Below, one piece after another: positions 1 through 9,587 of a stretch of 25,331 bases of DNA. Below the pieces are notes generated by a model. That model did no database searches. It saw only the letters and a program-made list of their open reading frames with translations, and had not been told where the DNA came from. The number at the start of each line of letters is the position of its first letter. Positions within the stretch are counted from its first letter, which is position 1. The position numbers and the translations under genes are program-made. Source of the DNA: Mesaphorura yosii (taxonomy: Eukaryota; Arthropoda; Collembola; Poduromorpha; Tullbergiidae); NCBI GenBank assembly GCA_009869945.1, contig WIXG01000708.1, positions 1 to 25,331 on the forward strand. Direction: 5' to 3'.

Positions 1-212
1 CAGTTGAAGGCATCTCCATCCTCCCAACCCCAGTTGAGGGCTCCAACAAGCTCCCAGTTGAAGGCATCTCCATCCTCCCAACCCCAGTTGAGGGCTCCAA
101 CAAGCTCCCAGTTGAAGGCATCTCTATCCTTCCAGCCCCAGTTGAGGGATCCAACCAGCTTCCCGTTGAACAGGACAACACCATTGTCAGCTTCTTCCGC
201 AACCTCTTTTAA
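1..212 (+). CDS. 3' end of secreted Pro-rich 18-residue-repeat protein (partial)
   Basis: The frame with codons at 3, 6, 9 and so on is open from the window edge to a TAA at 210-212. It encodes repeats of EGISILPTPVEGSNKLPV, then a diverged last unit (LPAPVEGSNQLPV) and a unique tail ending VSFFRNLF. The 5' part lies outside the window, but a gene starting at 24487 carries the same repeat behind a signal peptide, so this is the C-terminus of such a protein. An ATTAAA signal at 279-284 is a plausible poly(A) site. Function is unknown; a Pro/Val-rich repetitive secreted protein could be extracellular-matrix, cuticle or gut-lining material (inference). Confidence in the frame is high because it matches the spliced frame at the other window end. 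Confidence 0.8.
   Translation, partial: VEGISILPTPVEGSNKLPVEGISILPTPVEGSNKLPVEGISILPAPVEGSNQLPVEQDNTIVSFFRNLF
3..164 (+). repeat. 54-bp coding tandem repeat, three units
   Basis: Units lie at 3-56, 57-110 and 111-164. The first two are identical and the third has several substitutions. Each unit encodes 18 residues, so the period keeps the frame. The same unit recurs at 25169-25331. Within a unit, PVEG occurs twice, suggesting an older shorter period of about 8-10 residues. Confidence 0.95.
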
Positions 213-766
213 TCACCTGAGCTGATCAGTTCTGATTTCTATAGTGTTATTGCTGCATTTTAAAATGTAAAAAAAAGTATTAAAATTTTGTGAAAGGAAC
301 GTTGTGGTTGGTTTGTTCCACTTGGGAGGGGAGCTTATTTGATTCTTGCAAGTCGTGAAGGAATTATAGAATTTGTGGTAATAAGGTACCAACGGTAATG
401 TCAGGAGATCTTAATTACGCTGGATTACATCTGGGAGATTTTCATCCTTCATCCATAGACGGATTCTATATGCTATTGGGATCAAATCCATGCAATGTGG
501 TAGCATCTGACATTTGATGAATATAAAATTTTACGAATATTTAATTTAGCTTTCATATCCGTATGTGGATGTCATGCGTCAACCGTACACAAATAATTAC
601 TCCATTTAAGTTCATAAAGCGAGAGAAGTCGGATTAAATTCTTATACGCTGTCACTTTTAAAGCGAGGCGACAGTGGATATTGAGAATATTACAATACGG
701 AGTGAGATTTCTAACTTCATTCTGGCTACAAAAGGTGCGTGTTTATGTTTTACTCAAGGAAAGAAC
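213..766. other. Intergenic, no gene seen
   Basis: This stretch holds the presumed 3' UTR and poly(A) signal (279-284) of the repeat-protein gene. Beyond that it is unremarkable AT-rich sequence. It may include the 3' flank of the mariner relic, but I could not define terminal inverted repeats. Confidence 0.6.
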
Positions 767-1245
767 TCAAAATTTACAACGATGAATATTTTTGGTATTT
801 TCTATATGTCCTCCGCCTAATATGGAGACCAGGCGTAAGCGTCGCTTCCACGTGGCGAATGTTCTGTCCACTTAATCTTTTTTGATAGCTGACCATACTT
901 CCCTGATGAGTTTCTACAGTCCTTGGGGCGTGGTGAGCGCTTCCGAAAAGGCCTCCTTTTGAGATACCCAAGCCCCCAAAAAATTCATTGGGCTCTCATC
1001 GAGTGACCTGACTGGGACGTCGCTACCTGGGATGATGTAATACCAAGTCTGGCTTTGAAGTCCTTCGCGTAAACTTGAGTCTTCTTTCCCGTGTGTGAAC
1101 TGTGGAGGTCATGGTGGACGATGACTTTGAATAGCCCTCCAGAGTACGGTTTTGGCAGCTCATGCTGAAGTAGAGGTTTCAACACTTCGGTAATATAGTA
1201 GTCAGCCTTGACCTTTACTTTTTGGGGGAGAATTGCTGCTGCCAA
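767..1245 (-). pseudogene. Decayed Tc1/mariner-type transposase, C-terminal half
   Basis: Read on the minus strand, 1245-985 encodes DDE-transposase-like sequence around KADYYITEVLKPLL and then VHHDLHSSHTGKKTQ, matching the second catalytic Asp region of Tc1/mariner enzymes. Near 1040 the homology shifts frame and continues as IPGSDVPVRSLDESPMNF (third catalytic region), and ends with a family-like C-terminus WKRRLRLVSILGGGHIE and a TGA at 767-769. That second frame has stops at 914-916 (TAG) and 872-874 (TAA). The N-terminal helix-turn-helix half is not recognisable upstream and no terminal inverted repeats were found. It is therefore a dead 5'-truncated copy. The family call rests on motif recognition, not a database search. 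Confidence 0.8.
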
Positions 1246-1703
1246 ATTCCAACCAATAGCTTTGGAAGCGTAGGAAATGAATGAACAAATGATTTCCGAC
1301 TATTACATCATATCGTAGCGTAGTAATGTTGTTACAACCTGCAAGGCACGATCCCGCGAATGTTGACTGGTTGAAATGTATTTATACGTGCTGCTACTCT
1401 TGTGGAGTTACAACACAATTCTTCTAATGAGATTCGGTTAATTTGAATTGAATCTTACTTGATAACATAATGCACAGTAAGTATTAAGTTTGTGAGAACC
1501 CAACATTTGCGCAATCGAATCAGATAATCGCTAACGCTGTTATATTCCGTAATTCTTAGTTGACTCTAGCTCATTCAGTACTCTTATCTGTTGTCTAATC
1601 AGGTCGTTTCCTCGTTTCAAGTTAACTGCCACAGAGCCATTAAGTACTCAGTGAATTCCCAGGCACATGAGGCCCTATTGATTACAAATCACAACAGAGG
1701 AAG
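1246..1703. other. Intergenic plus presumed ISCA2 5' leader
   Basis: No coding signal was found. The right end probably contains the first non-coding exon of ISCA2, ending at the donor AAG|GTAAGG at 1704. The left part may be eroded transposon sequence but carries no recognisable protein. Confidence 0.5.
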
Positions 1704-1779
1704 GTAAGGAATTCCGTGAAAGGCAATGGTCAATGGGGAGAAATAGATCTAAAATGCTTTGCGCCATTTCATTCAACAG
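1704..1779 (+). other. Predicted 5'-UTR intron of ISCA2
   Basis: A strong donor (AAG|GTAAGG) and an acceptor (TTCAACAG|GCAAGG) bound 76 bp, the usual intron size in this window. The exon that follows reaches the ISCA2 start codon within 19 nt. It is inferred from splice consensus only. Confidence 0.55.
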
Positions 1780-1798
1780 GCAAGGCTAGACTCTGAGG

Positions 1799-2287
1799 AT
1801 GCTGCTTCGAGTCGTGAAAACAATGTGCAGGAGCTCAACCTGCTATTCTCGACTGCATCAATACCACTTAGAACCCAGTCTTCAGCGCAGATATTTTTCG
1901 GCGGTAGTCGCAGCAGGAAATGACGCAGTTCCACCAGGCGCTGGCAATGGCACACAAGTTGGAGGACTAAGACTTACTGATTCATGCATAGCTCAACTGA
2001 AGAAAATTGCGGACGGGAAGTTCCTGCGCGTAACTGTGGAAGGTGGTGGCTGCTCCGGTTTCCAGTACAAATTCACGCTGCAGAGTGACGACTCACTTGA
2101 GCCTGGTGATAAAATGGTCGAGAAGTCCGGTGCTCGGGTAGTCATCGATGAAACCAGCTTAGATTTCTTACAAGGTTCCACAATAGACTTTCATACCGAA
2201 CTGATACGAAGTGCGTTTCGCGTAATTCAGAATCCTAAGGCAGAACATGGCTGCTCATGTGGTGCGTCGTTCTCGATTAAGGTTTAA
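1799..2287 (+). CDS. ISCA2: Mitochondrial iron-sulfur cluster assembly protein ISCA2
   Basis: A single coding exon gives 162 aa. ISCA2 is an A-type (HesB/IscA) factor that works with ISCA1 and IBA57 in late mitochondrial [4Fe-4S] cluster assembly. Residues 1 to about 40 are Arg/Ser-rich and free of acidic residues apart from one Glu, with RRYFSA resembling a presequence cleavage region. The HesB domain (about 55-162) carries the three family cysteines: one in GGGCSGF and two in the C-terminal [12 protein letters not shown], the latter typical of ISCA2 (GCSCGSSF) rather than ISCA1. The length is close to the vertebrate protein. The start is the first ATG after a predicted 5'-UTR intron. An AATAAA at 2363-2368 is the likely poly(A) signal. 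Confidence 0.95.
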   Translation: MLLRVVKTMCRSSTCYSRLHQYHLEPSLQRRYFSAVVAAGNDAVPPGAGNGTQVGGLRLTDSCIAQLKKIADGKFLRVTVEGGGCSGFQYKFTLQSDDSLEPGDKMVEKSGARVVIDETSLDFLQGSTIDFHTELIRSAFRVIQNPKAEHGCSCGASFSIKV

Positions 2288-2368
2288 CAACGGAAGCTTG
2301 AGCCTGACTATTACCTAAAATCCAAAGGCACCTGTTCAATGACTCTGTATATCAAGAATGTGAATAAA

Positions 2369-3453
2369 CTCTAGTCAAAATCTTTAAAGCTCCAAATCCC
2401 ACCAGCACAATTTCATAACTCATGGTCGGCTTGACGCATGGATGATTGAAAGTTGCATAACGGAAGTACTCGCTTTCCTCTGAAGAAGTTGGCATTCATT
2501 ACGAAGAAAATTGGGTTGCTTTCAAGGCGAAATTGTGGCAGAACAATGAAGGGATCTTTCCATTTCGTAATTAATGCAGATTCCTCACGAAAGAGCATTT
2601 CGATGTTTTACTCAGTTGCATCGGTTTGGGCTAATTTCCTTTAGCCGATGTGGTATAATCATATAATCTCTAAATGAATTGCTTCACAGACTTCAGAAAT
2701 TTAGGTTCTTAACCATAGCATAGAATGCTGTAAGATTGCCATCATATCTCAAATTTTGATTTACGACTTCAGTTGAGCCCATGCTCCTCGTTCACTGTTA
2801 GCACTCCATTGTTTACAAAGCACAGCTCCAAGTCAATGCAAGTCTCACTCAAATCAACACCTGCCGGTTCTACTGTATTATAATTAGCTCACAAAGAACA
2901 GAGTGAAGAAATTAAGAATGAAATCTGCAGTCAACCTTTATTCGCCAACGATTGGCAAACACAACTGCTGAGTACATCAATGGATTTGGGACAATATCAC
3001 AGTTCGAGCGCTGCTCAATGATTCAATCTTAAATGCTCTCTCATCGCTTTTCATCTCTCGAAACGATGAAATTGACTGCGACATGTGTCTACGATGGCGA
3101 CGGAGGTTTCACGTAGCTACCGTGAAGGCATACAAGCAGAAACGATGAGTTTTAAGTTTACGTAAAAGCACACACGATCGATTACAAAAAGAATTTTAGT
3201 TTCACTTTCAAATTGAGGTTTAGAATAAAAAGTTATACAATTTAATTACATTGTTGCAATTTGTGTTCAACGACTGGCTGTCTGAGCTTCAACTCACGGT
3301 TTCGTGTGACGACAATGGATCCTTCAGCATGCTAGAATCCAATTCTTGCTTACCCTGTGACCTCGCTCACGTATGGCATGCCCTCCTCCCCTCCACCCGG
3401 CTCTGTCGACGGGATTTCTGTCGCTTCGCCAATGCAACGGATCTTCGAATTGC
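2369..3453. other. Intergenic, about 1.1 kb, no gene seen
   Basis: Only short, overlapping open frames on both strands occur here, with no domain, signal peptide or convincing splice structure. The right edge is the promoter of the Ala/Gln-rich gene. Confidence 0.6.
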
Positions 3454-3461
3454 TATAAATA
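3454..3461 (+). promoter_or_regulatory. TATA box of the Gly/Ala/Gln-rich gene
   Basis: TATAAATA lies about 97 bp before the start codon. A start site about 30 bp downstream would fall near 3484. An acceptor-like AATTTCAG ends at 3551, seven bases before the ATG, so a very short 5'-UTR intron (donor near 3498-3505) is possible. Confidence 0.65.
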
Positions 3462-3557
3462 CAACCAGACTACGATTTCAACAATTTCATTTGTTGTGTA
3501 ACTGTTAAGTGCACACGTTTGTTTTTCTTATGGCCTAGTAATTAATTTCAGTCAAGA

Positions 3558-5215
3558 ATGAATGGGTATTTCTACTTTGTCGTTCTAACTGCACTCGGTG
3601 AGCTCAATCATACGATAGTACGCGTCCAAGGCAGAATCTAATTTGTGGCGTGTTCAACAGTCGCATGCACAAATGCCAGTATAGACACCGGTTCCACGTC
3701 TGCTAAGGGGTCCATCAGTGCGGACGACGGAAAGAGAGACAAGCGAGGATTTGGTCAAGGAGCTGGTGGTGGATATGGGGGTGGTAGCAGCGGTGGTTAT
3801 GGAAGTTATGGAAGCGGAGTCGGAGGAGCTGCAGCCATTGCTCAGCAAGCTGCGAATCAGGTATGCTTGAGAAGTTAAGGAGAATTGGCTGGAATCGATT
3901 CTTGATTGAAATAAAATTGAAATGAATTTTTGATTCCAGGCGAAAGCTGCCCAAGCTGCTCAAGGTAAATGACGGGTCAGACCCATTTGCAGTGGGCTAC
4001 GAAGGAATAACCTCGTCTTAATTTTGCTGAATTTCACAGGAGCTGCAGCGTATCAAGCAGCACAGCAAGCGTCAGCTACATTAGCTAACCAAGGTTCAGT
4101 CTTTAGCCTCATTTACAGATAGATGACTTGGCATAATCCCTAACTGTCATAAATTATGCGTATTTCACAGCATCTCAAGCTGCCCAGCAAGCCCAGGCGA
4201 TTGTTGGTAAGTAGAGAATTCCGTTGTATGAGGTATGAAGTTCATAGGTGATTGCAATGTGTATGATAATTTTTCACAGCCGCCAAGCAGGCACAAGCTG
4301 CCCAGATTACTCAGGCGGCTCAGGTATTCAAATAATTTTTTCAATTTAATCACGCATGTAAATACCCAACTAATTGTGTTTTATTCTGTGGCTTTCCAGG
4401 CAGCCCAAGCTGCAGCTCAAGCAGAAGGTGAGTCTGTCAAAGTAAGAGTACACGCTCTTGCTCTCGTACAAGGCTAAATCCTCGTGATACTTGTAATTCC
4501 AGCTACTCTAGCAGCACAAGTTGCACAGGCGACACAGGCGGTTGAGTCGACTAAAGTTCAGGTAATTTCCATTCCCGCAAATTCGTTTTTCTAGTTTTTC
4601 ATGTCGGGACTCTCTCCTGAGATTTGTTTTGTTTGATTAAAGGCGGTTCAACAAGCTCAGGCGTTAGCCGCTGCGGCACAGGTAATTTCTCGTTCTATTT
4701 GAAGACAAAAGATGAGGTACTGGCCACCGCATTTGTTGATGGCACTGCCCTGTCTCTTTAGGCTGCTCAGAATCACGCTGCACAAGCGGCAGCTGCCCTC
4801 CAGGCTGTGTCTGCAGTTCAGGTTTGTTATCAGCATATACTTTGGGACGCTTTTGGACGTTTCAACATTTTACACTCCACATTACACCTTTGCGGCCTTT
4901 GAATTTGTAGGCGGCGCAAGCGCAGATGGCTTACCAGGCTCAGCAAAACGCACAGGCATTAGCAGGTATGAGATTGCGGAAGACACGCGACCCACAGAGC
5001 GTGAATGCAATTTTAATTTTAATTTCATCAATTTAGCTAAGCAGCAAGCAGCATTGGCGGACTTGGCGGCTGCTCAAGCGGCAGCGAACAAAGGTAACGT
5101 CCGAGAAGGGACATCTGACATCTTTGAACTCATGCTTTCTCTTTCGATTTCAGCTGCAAGCGCTGCGAGCCAAGCGCAGTCAAACATCAGAGGATATGGT
5201 CATGGCGGGCATTAA
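3558..5215 (+). CDS. Secreted Gly/Ala/Gln-rich protein built from 13 small exons
   Basis: The coding exons are 3558-3597, 3661-3860, 3940-3964, 4040-4093, 4171-4206, 4280-4323, 4400-4427, 4503-4561, 4643-4681, 4762-4821, 4911-4965, 5037-5093 and 5154-5215. They total 759 nt, or 252 aa, and all junctions keep frame. Order: signal peptide (1-19, MNGYFYFVVLTALVACTNA), a short acidic/Ser segment, a dibasic KRDKR at 38-42 that looks like a processing site, a Gly/Tyr/Ser-rich stretch (43-69), a 165-residue Ala/Gln array (repeats such as AAQAAQ and QAAQQAQA) with likely helical coiled-coil character, and a tail RGYGHGGH. The composition and segments such as KQQAALADL recall secreted insect DUF745-type proteins; this is a resemblance, not a proven family. 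A structural, silk-like or egg/cuticle-coat role is inference. A TATA box lies at 3454 and several AATAAA signals follow from 5301. Confidence 0.85.
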
Positions 5216-5300
5216 TGACTATCACGCGTTTGCCAAGTAACCTAAACATCAATCAATTACATTGCGTATGAGATTTGACTTTCACAATTGCGGGGTTGAA

Positions 5301-5637
5301 AATAAACTCAGGATTCTATGTCTGTGGCTAATATTGTGATGTGCTTAAATAAACAAAATGCAGAATGTCCGACGAAATGATTGCCATACTCAATTCATGA
5401 TGTGAAGCGATGGAAGGAGTTCTGATCTTAATAAAATCTTCTGCCTGGGTTTACAAAATAATAATAAAAGTAGTTAAAACTAACGACAGAGTCGATATAA
5501 TTTTTAAAAAATGATCCACGACTGCTTGTCCGAAAGGAATAAAAAGTCTACAATCTTAAAAAGACTTGTACATGTAAAGTACTTATAATAAAACTATTTA
5601 GACCTGAACCAACAATGCAGTTTGGAAACGCAATAAA
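5301..5637 (+). terminator. Cluster of seven AATAAA poly(A) signals
   Basis: AATAAA hexamers on the plus strand start at 5301, 5348, 5430, 5463, 5538, 5587 and 5632. They fill the gap between the Ala/Gln-rich gene and the convergent TAF5-like gene. I saw no TTTATT (minus-strand AATAAA) in the same gap. They could give alternative 3' ends, or be chance in AT-rich sequence. Confidence 0.6.
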
Positions 5638-5685
5638 AAGTATAATTTGTTAATAATTAATATCCCGTTCATCTCTCAAGCCATT

Positions 5686-8600
5686 CTAATCTTTCGACGT
5701 ACCGCTGTCCAGTTCAGCAAATGCGTCTTGATCCGCCTTTGTCTTGACTAGGTCATCCAAAACCTCCATAACGTCGGCTTGTGAAGTGAGAGGCATCTCG
5801 GGGGATTCAGCGTTCATGTCCTCGTCACATTCAATTTCTGGTGACTCCGATCGCGGGATTATTTGCTCGTTGTACTCTTCGCCCAAACAAATTACATGTC
5901 GTGGAGTGGTGAAGTGTAACTTAAGTAATGAGTTTGACTCGCAATCAACTTTCTTAGACCTAAGCGTGTAGTAGGCCCCATCTTCAAAATCGACGAAGTT
6001 GCAGTTTAAAATAGACCGGAGATTCCAAAATCGGATTTGGTTATTCTTGAATGCAGCTGTCAAAATATTCTGACTTATTGCTATACTAGTACAGTCCGAA
6101 GGACACTGTAACTGCGATAGCACTTCTCCTTGAGCAATATCCCAAATTCGTATTACAGGGTCCGAACCTGTACAAAGGGATTATCAGTCAAATCAGTCTC
6201 TAACAAATTCAGCACAAACCCAACGCTTACCGCCAGCTATCAGGTACTTTCCACTCTCGTGAAACCCAAGACAGGTGATTCTCCCGTCGAATCCAGTGAA
6301 CACTCGCGCCATATTGCCGTCGGAGACAGACCATAAGCGGACAGATGTGTCCAATGAACCAGTCGCAATGTAGGCTTCATTTGGGTGAAATTTTACTGCC
6401 TAGAAGAAACCACGGAACTTAGAACTCTGCAGGCTGTCGTTACCCATCTAAATAGCTTACAGAGACACCGGCATAATGTCCAGCTAGCAATCGTACGTAA
6501 TTCGTTCGCTCAGGCACCCAAATTCTCGCAGTTGTATCAATTGATCCCGTTGCGAGTAGCATCCCAGATTCTGCGATGTCCAATGAACCAACGGGAAAAC
6601 TATGCCCTCTTTTCAAGAAAAACACAGCATTACTATAAATTCTAACCAAAACTTAATAGTATGTAATTGAAGGTAATCTTACCGGTACACCGCCTTACAT
6701 TGTTGACTATCGACATCCCACAACCTCATGGTACAATCTTGGCCAACTGAAAACAAACGCTTCGTCCGAGGATGAAACTCGACGCCAAATACACTTCCTG
6801 AGTGCCCAAGTAACTCTTTATTCGTCCCGGGTCCACTAAAGTCCTTTTCTGATTTTGCCAATTCCGAGTCTTCATCATTATCCACAGGTTTCTTGAGATA
6901 TTCCAGCGATATGCCGTGACCGTCTCGCATTCCAAATGCGATCATGCTTCCAGAGGGAGACATAGCTCCACAAAGCGGTCTGTGTGTATTCCACGGATTA
7001 TTGTCGGATTACAAGTTGGTTTGACATGAGTTAAAAGTATAACGTAGTGATGAAATATTCTTACCTTCTATTTGTCAGGCACAGACTCAGCATAGGCAAA
7101 TCAGCTTCCACGTTTTCTCGTAGTTGCCTGATGATATCCGCTGCTCTTGAAGGAGATCTTGTCGGATTTGTCTGCGGCTCGATGCACGGATATTCGACGA
7201 ACTTTTCCGCTATGATGGCAGTGTCTTTCACTTGAATGATAAAACGGTTGGAGAACAGGTGAAGCATTAAAGGACACGGAGTGGCTAATACATGCTTTTT
7301 CAGACTTTCGAAAGTGGCTAGGCTTAAAATGAATCGTCGTTCCTGATTACGAAACGCTTGCAGAGGATCAGATTCCTAAGAACAAAGATTAAATGAATTT
7401 GAACAGATTAGATACATTTACGCAGATGGCAGCTGACCATTTTACCATTACTTACGTCAAAACACTCGGGTGATGTTATTGTAGCAATTCGAAATAAAAT
7501 GTCGTAGCTTTCTTGAGTCGCATCTTCTGTCAAAAACTTCTTGCTAAACTCCACATAGAGTCTTAATGCCACTGGAACAAGTCCAGAGGTAAAACATTCC
7601 AGGTAAAAGTACAGCAGCATTGGCACAAGCATTGGCTTGAGCTCCAAACTCATCGTCAGATTTTTCCTCTTAATCCTCAAGTAAAACGCCCAAAATCTAA
7701 ATTACGAATAAATTACAGTTGTCACCCACATGTCTCTTTTTAGGCCAATAGTCTAAAAAATTAAAACTAACCTTTCTATTTCTCCAATTATTTCATGAGC
7801 TTCGTATTGAGGTCCGAACGAAACGCAATTTGAGATTGAATTCTCATGAGAAAGTATGCTTGCAAAAATTCCTTTCGTAATAACTTTTTCGGCTCTGAGG
7901 TAGGGCTACATAAGAAGATTGCTTGTTATTTTCTTATCAATCTGAATATGAGCAGGCAGGAGAATGTCTTTTACCTGCAGGTATCCTCGTTTCTCCAGAT
8001 ATTCTTCAATATTCTTATCAACAAAGTATTTGACGTCTTTAATATTTGTGGTGTCATCATTCAATGCCTCCATAACTCTTGTTCTTCTTGCATCCTTTTC
8101 CACAGTCGACTCACGAATTCGAACAAGGTTGAAGTTAGCCCCTCTGAGTTCATGACTCTTGAGAGATTGTCGCCTGGCAATGAAGGGCAAGTACATCGTT
8201 GTGGCTGGGGTTTTTGACGTTGAAGGTATTGAAATTGTGAATGAAGCGGAAGGACCAATGACATCAGTATTGAGTACAGGATTTGAGGAGTTTTGAAGGC
8301 CAAGATAATCACCAGTTGAGACCTCCTTCTTGACTCGAGAAGCTCGAGCTTTTTTCGCTGGAGCCTTGCGCGTGTGACTGGGAAAATCTGTCGCAATATC
8401 GAATTGATACTTCGGACCACGCTGCTTTTTGCTATTAGGGCCATTAGCATTTGAGTTTCCGGGGGATGGACCACTAACAGGGCTTGGTTCATTTCTTTTA
8501 AGATTTCCAGGCGTGATGTTTTTAAGTATTTCCCGCCTCAATTCTGAAGGAGCATCGACACCAGCCGGACTTCGCGTAGAAAGGCTCCCAATAGACACAG

Positions 8601-8913
8601 GCAGAGCATGCTTGGGAGTACCAATACTGTCAGCAATGGAGGCATTCGTTTGTTGTGGCCCAGGTCCGGGCTGAATACTGAAATCATTGTTCTCCTCAGG
8701 TATACCACATTCGTCAAAGTCAGACTTGTAAAGAGTGAAAGATTCGCATCCAGAGCTAGCACCAATATCTCCCAAATCCAAGCCGAAGTCACTGCCCAGT
8801 AACTGTCCATTGAGAGGGGCACTTCCAGCTACAGCGCTAATGAAGGTGGTGGCAGCATTGGTGGGTGCGGATGTTTGCTGTTGTGGTTTGTAGCTAGACT
8901 TGGGAATTCTCAT
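5686..8913 (-). CDS. TAF5: TAF5-like TFIID/SAGA subunit (LisH-like, NTD2, WD40)
   Basis: Eight coding exons (transcription order): 8913-7975, 7905-7772, 7696-7456, 7375-7065, 6979-6683, 6608-6461, 6399-6231 and 6167-5686; 906 aa, all phases consistent. TAF5 is a scaffold of TFIID, and of SAGA in some lineages. Residues 1 to about 280 are low-complexity, with basic patches such as KKARASRVKK. A LisH-like helix follows (NIEEYLEKRGYLQ), then the TAF5 N-terminal domain 2 (about 340-520, including YFYLECFTSGL), then at least five WD40 blades (about 575-800: LLGHSGSVFGVEF, YRGHSFPVG, LAGHYAGVSAVKFHP, FTGFDGRITCLGF and one weaker). A 90-residue acidic tail ends in TAG at 5686. It is longer and more divergent than human TAF5 (about 800 aa); TAF5L is a less likely alternative. 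A 5'-UTR intron is predicted at 8989-9076. Confidence 0.85.
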
Positions 8914-8988
8914 TTTAAGGTTAAGAAATGCAATCGACAGTATTCATTCACTCGGCTTCAGAAGCAGTTCTCCATAATAAGGTGACAG

Positions 8989-9076
8989 CTGTAAGCAGAA
9001 AATGACTTCATAGGATATCCCTTTTGCCGTTGAAATCGAAAACTTAAATATTGAGGATGGAGAGTCAAACACATAC
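8989..9076 (-). other. Predicted 5'-UTR intron of the TAF5-like gene
   Basis: On the minus strand, CTGAAG|GTATGT and TTTTCTGCTTACAG|CTGTC bound 88 bp with a good pyrimidine tract, 75 nt upstream of the start codon. It is inferred from consensus only. Confidence 0.6.
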
Positions 9077-9552
9077 CTTCAGTGGTCCATGAATTGTATT
9101 TCTGGCATCATGACGGGAAACCGATTCCACAGCTGGCAACCTGTCAGTAGTGAGATTGATTGAGATCATGATCGACAGCAGTTGGTGGTGGATAGTGCAG
9201 TTCGACTTCTACCGTGTGATAGGCTTTCCAGATTGTTAGAAAAACGGACATAGAGCTGGATCGGCAGGGTTAAATATGGTTTCTTGATTTCGTGGATTGC
9301 ACTTGAGAGGCATTACTTTTAATTTTTCCAGTCCAAGTCTAATTATGCTAACATAAATGTAAACGTGTCACAAGATCACAACACAGACACACCAGAAATT
9401 GAAAACCACTGTCGAGTTCAAAAGCATCAACTCGCGGTAGCTGCCTTATTAAACTCTACTTACTCACTGTTTCATTACATGGCTTTCTGTTGAGTTGAGA
9501 GAAAGTCAAATCATTGCAAGTACTGCGTTGTGTGTACCAAAATCTTTTAACT
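9077..9552. other. Spacer between TAF5-like and SET/TPR genes
   Basis: It holds the presumed first exon and promoter of the TAF5-like gene and the 3' flank of the SET gene. ATTAAA on the minus strand at 9553-9558 is the likely SET-gene poly(A) signal. No TATA box stood out. Confidence 0.5.
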
Positions 9553-9587
9553 TTTAATACACAGAAGTGATTGTCAGATTTTAACAT

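Noticed and set aside
1..212. CRISPR-like direct repeats
   Set aside because: The 54-bp units are contiguous, in frame and coding, with no spacers.
774..971. 65-codon minus frame
   Set aside because: It is a shifted frame over the mariner relic; the transposase-like sequence lies in the neighbouring frame.
2413..2644. Overlapping frames on both strands
   Set aside because: No domain, signal peptide or splice signal; both strands are open by chance.
7906..7974. Read-through of TAF5-like exon 1 to a stop
   Set aside because: CAG|GTAAAA and TGTAG|CCCTAC splice in phase 0 and continue the frame into exon 2; the open tail is intron.
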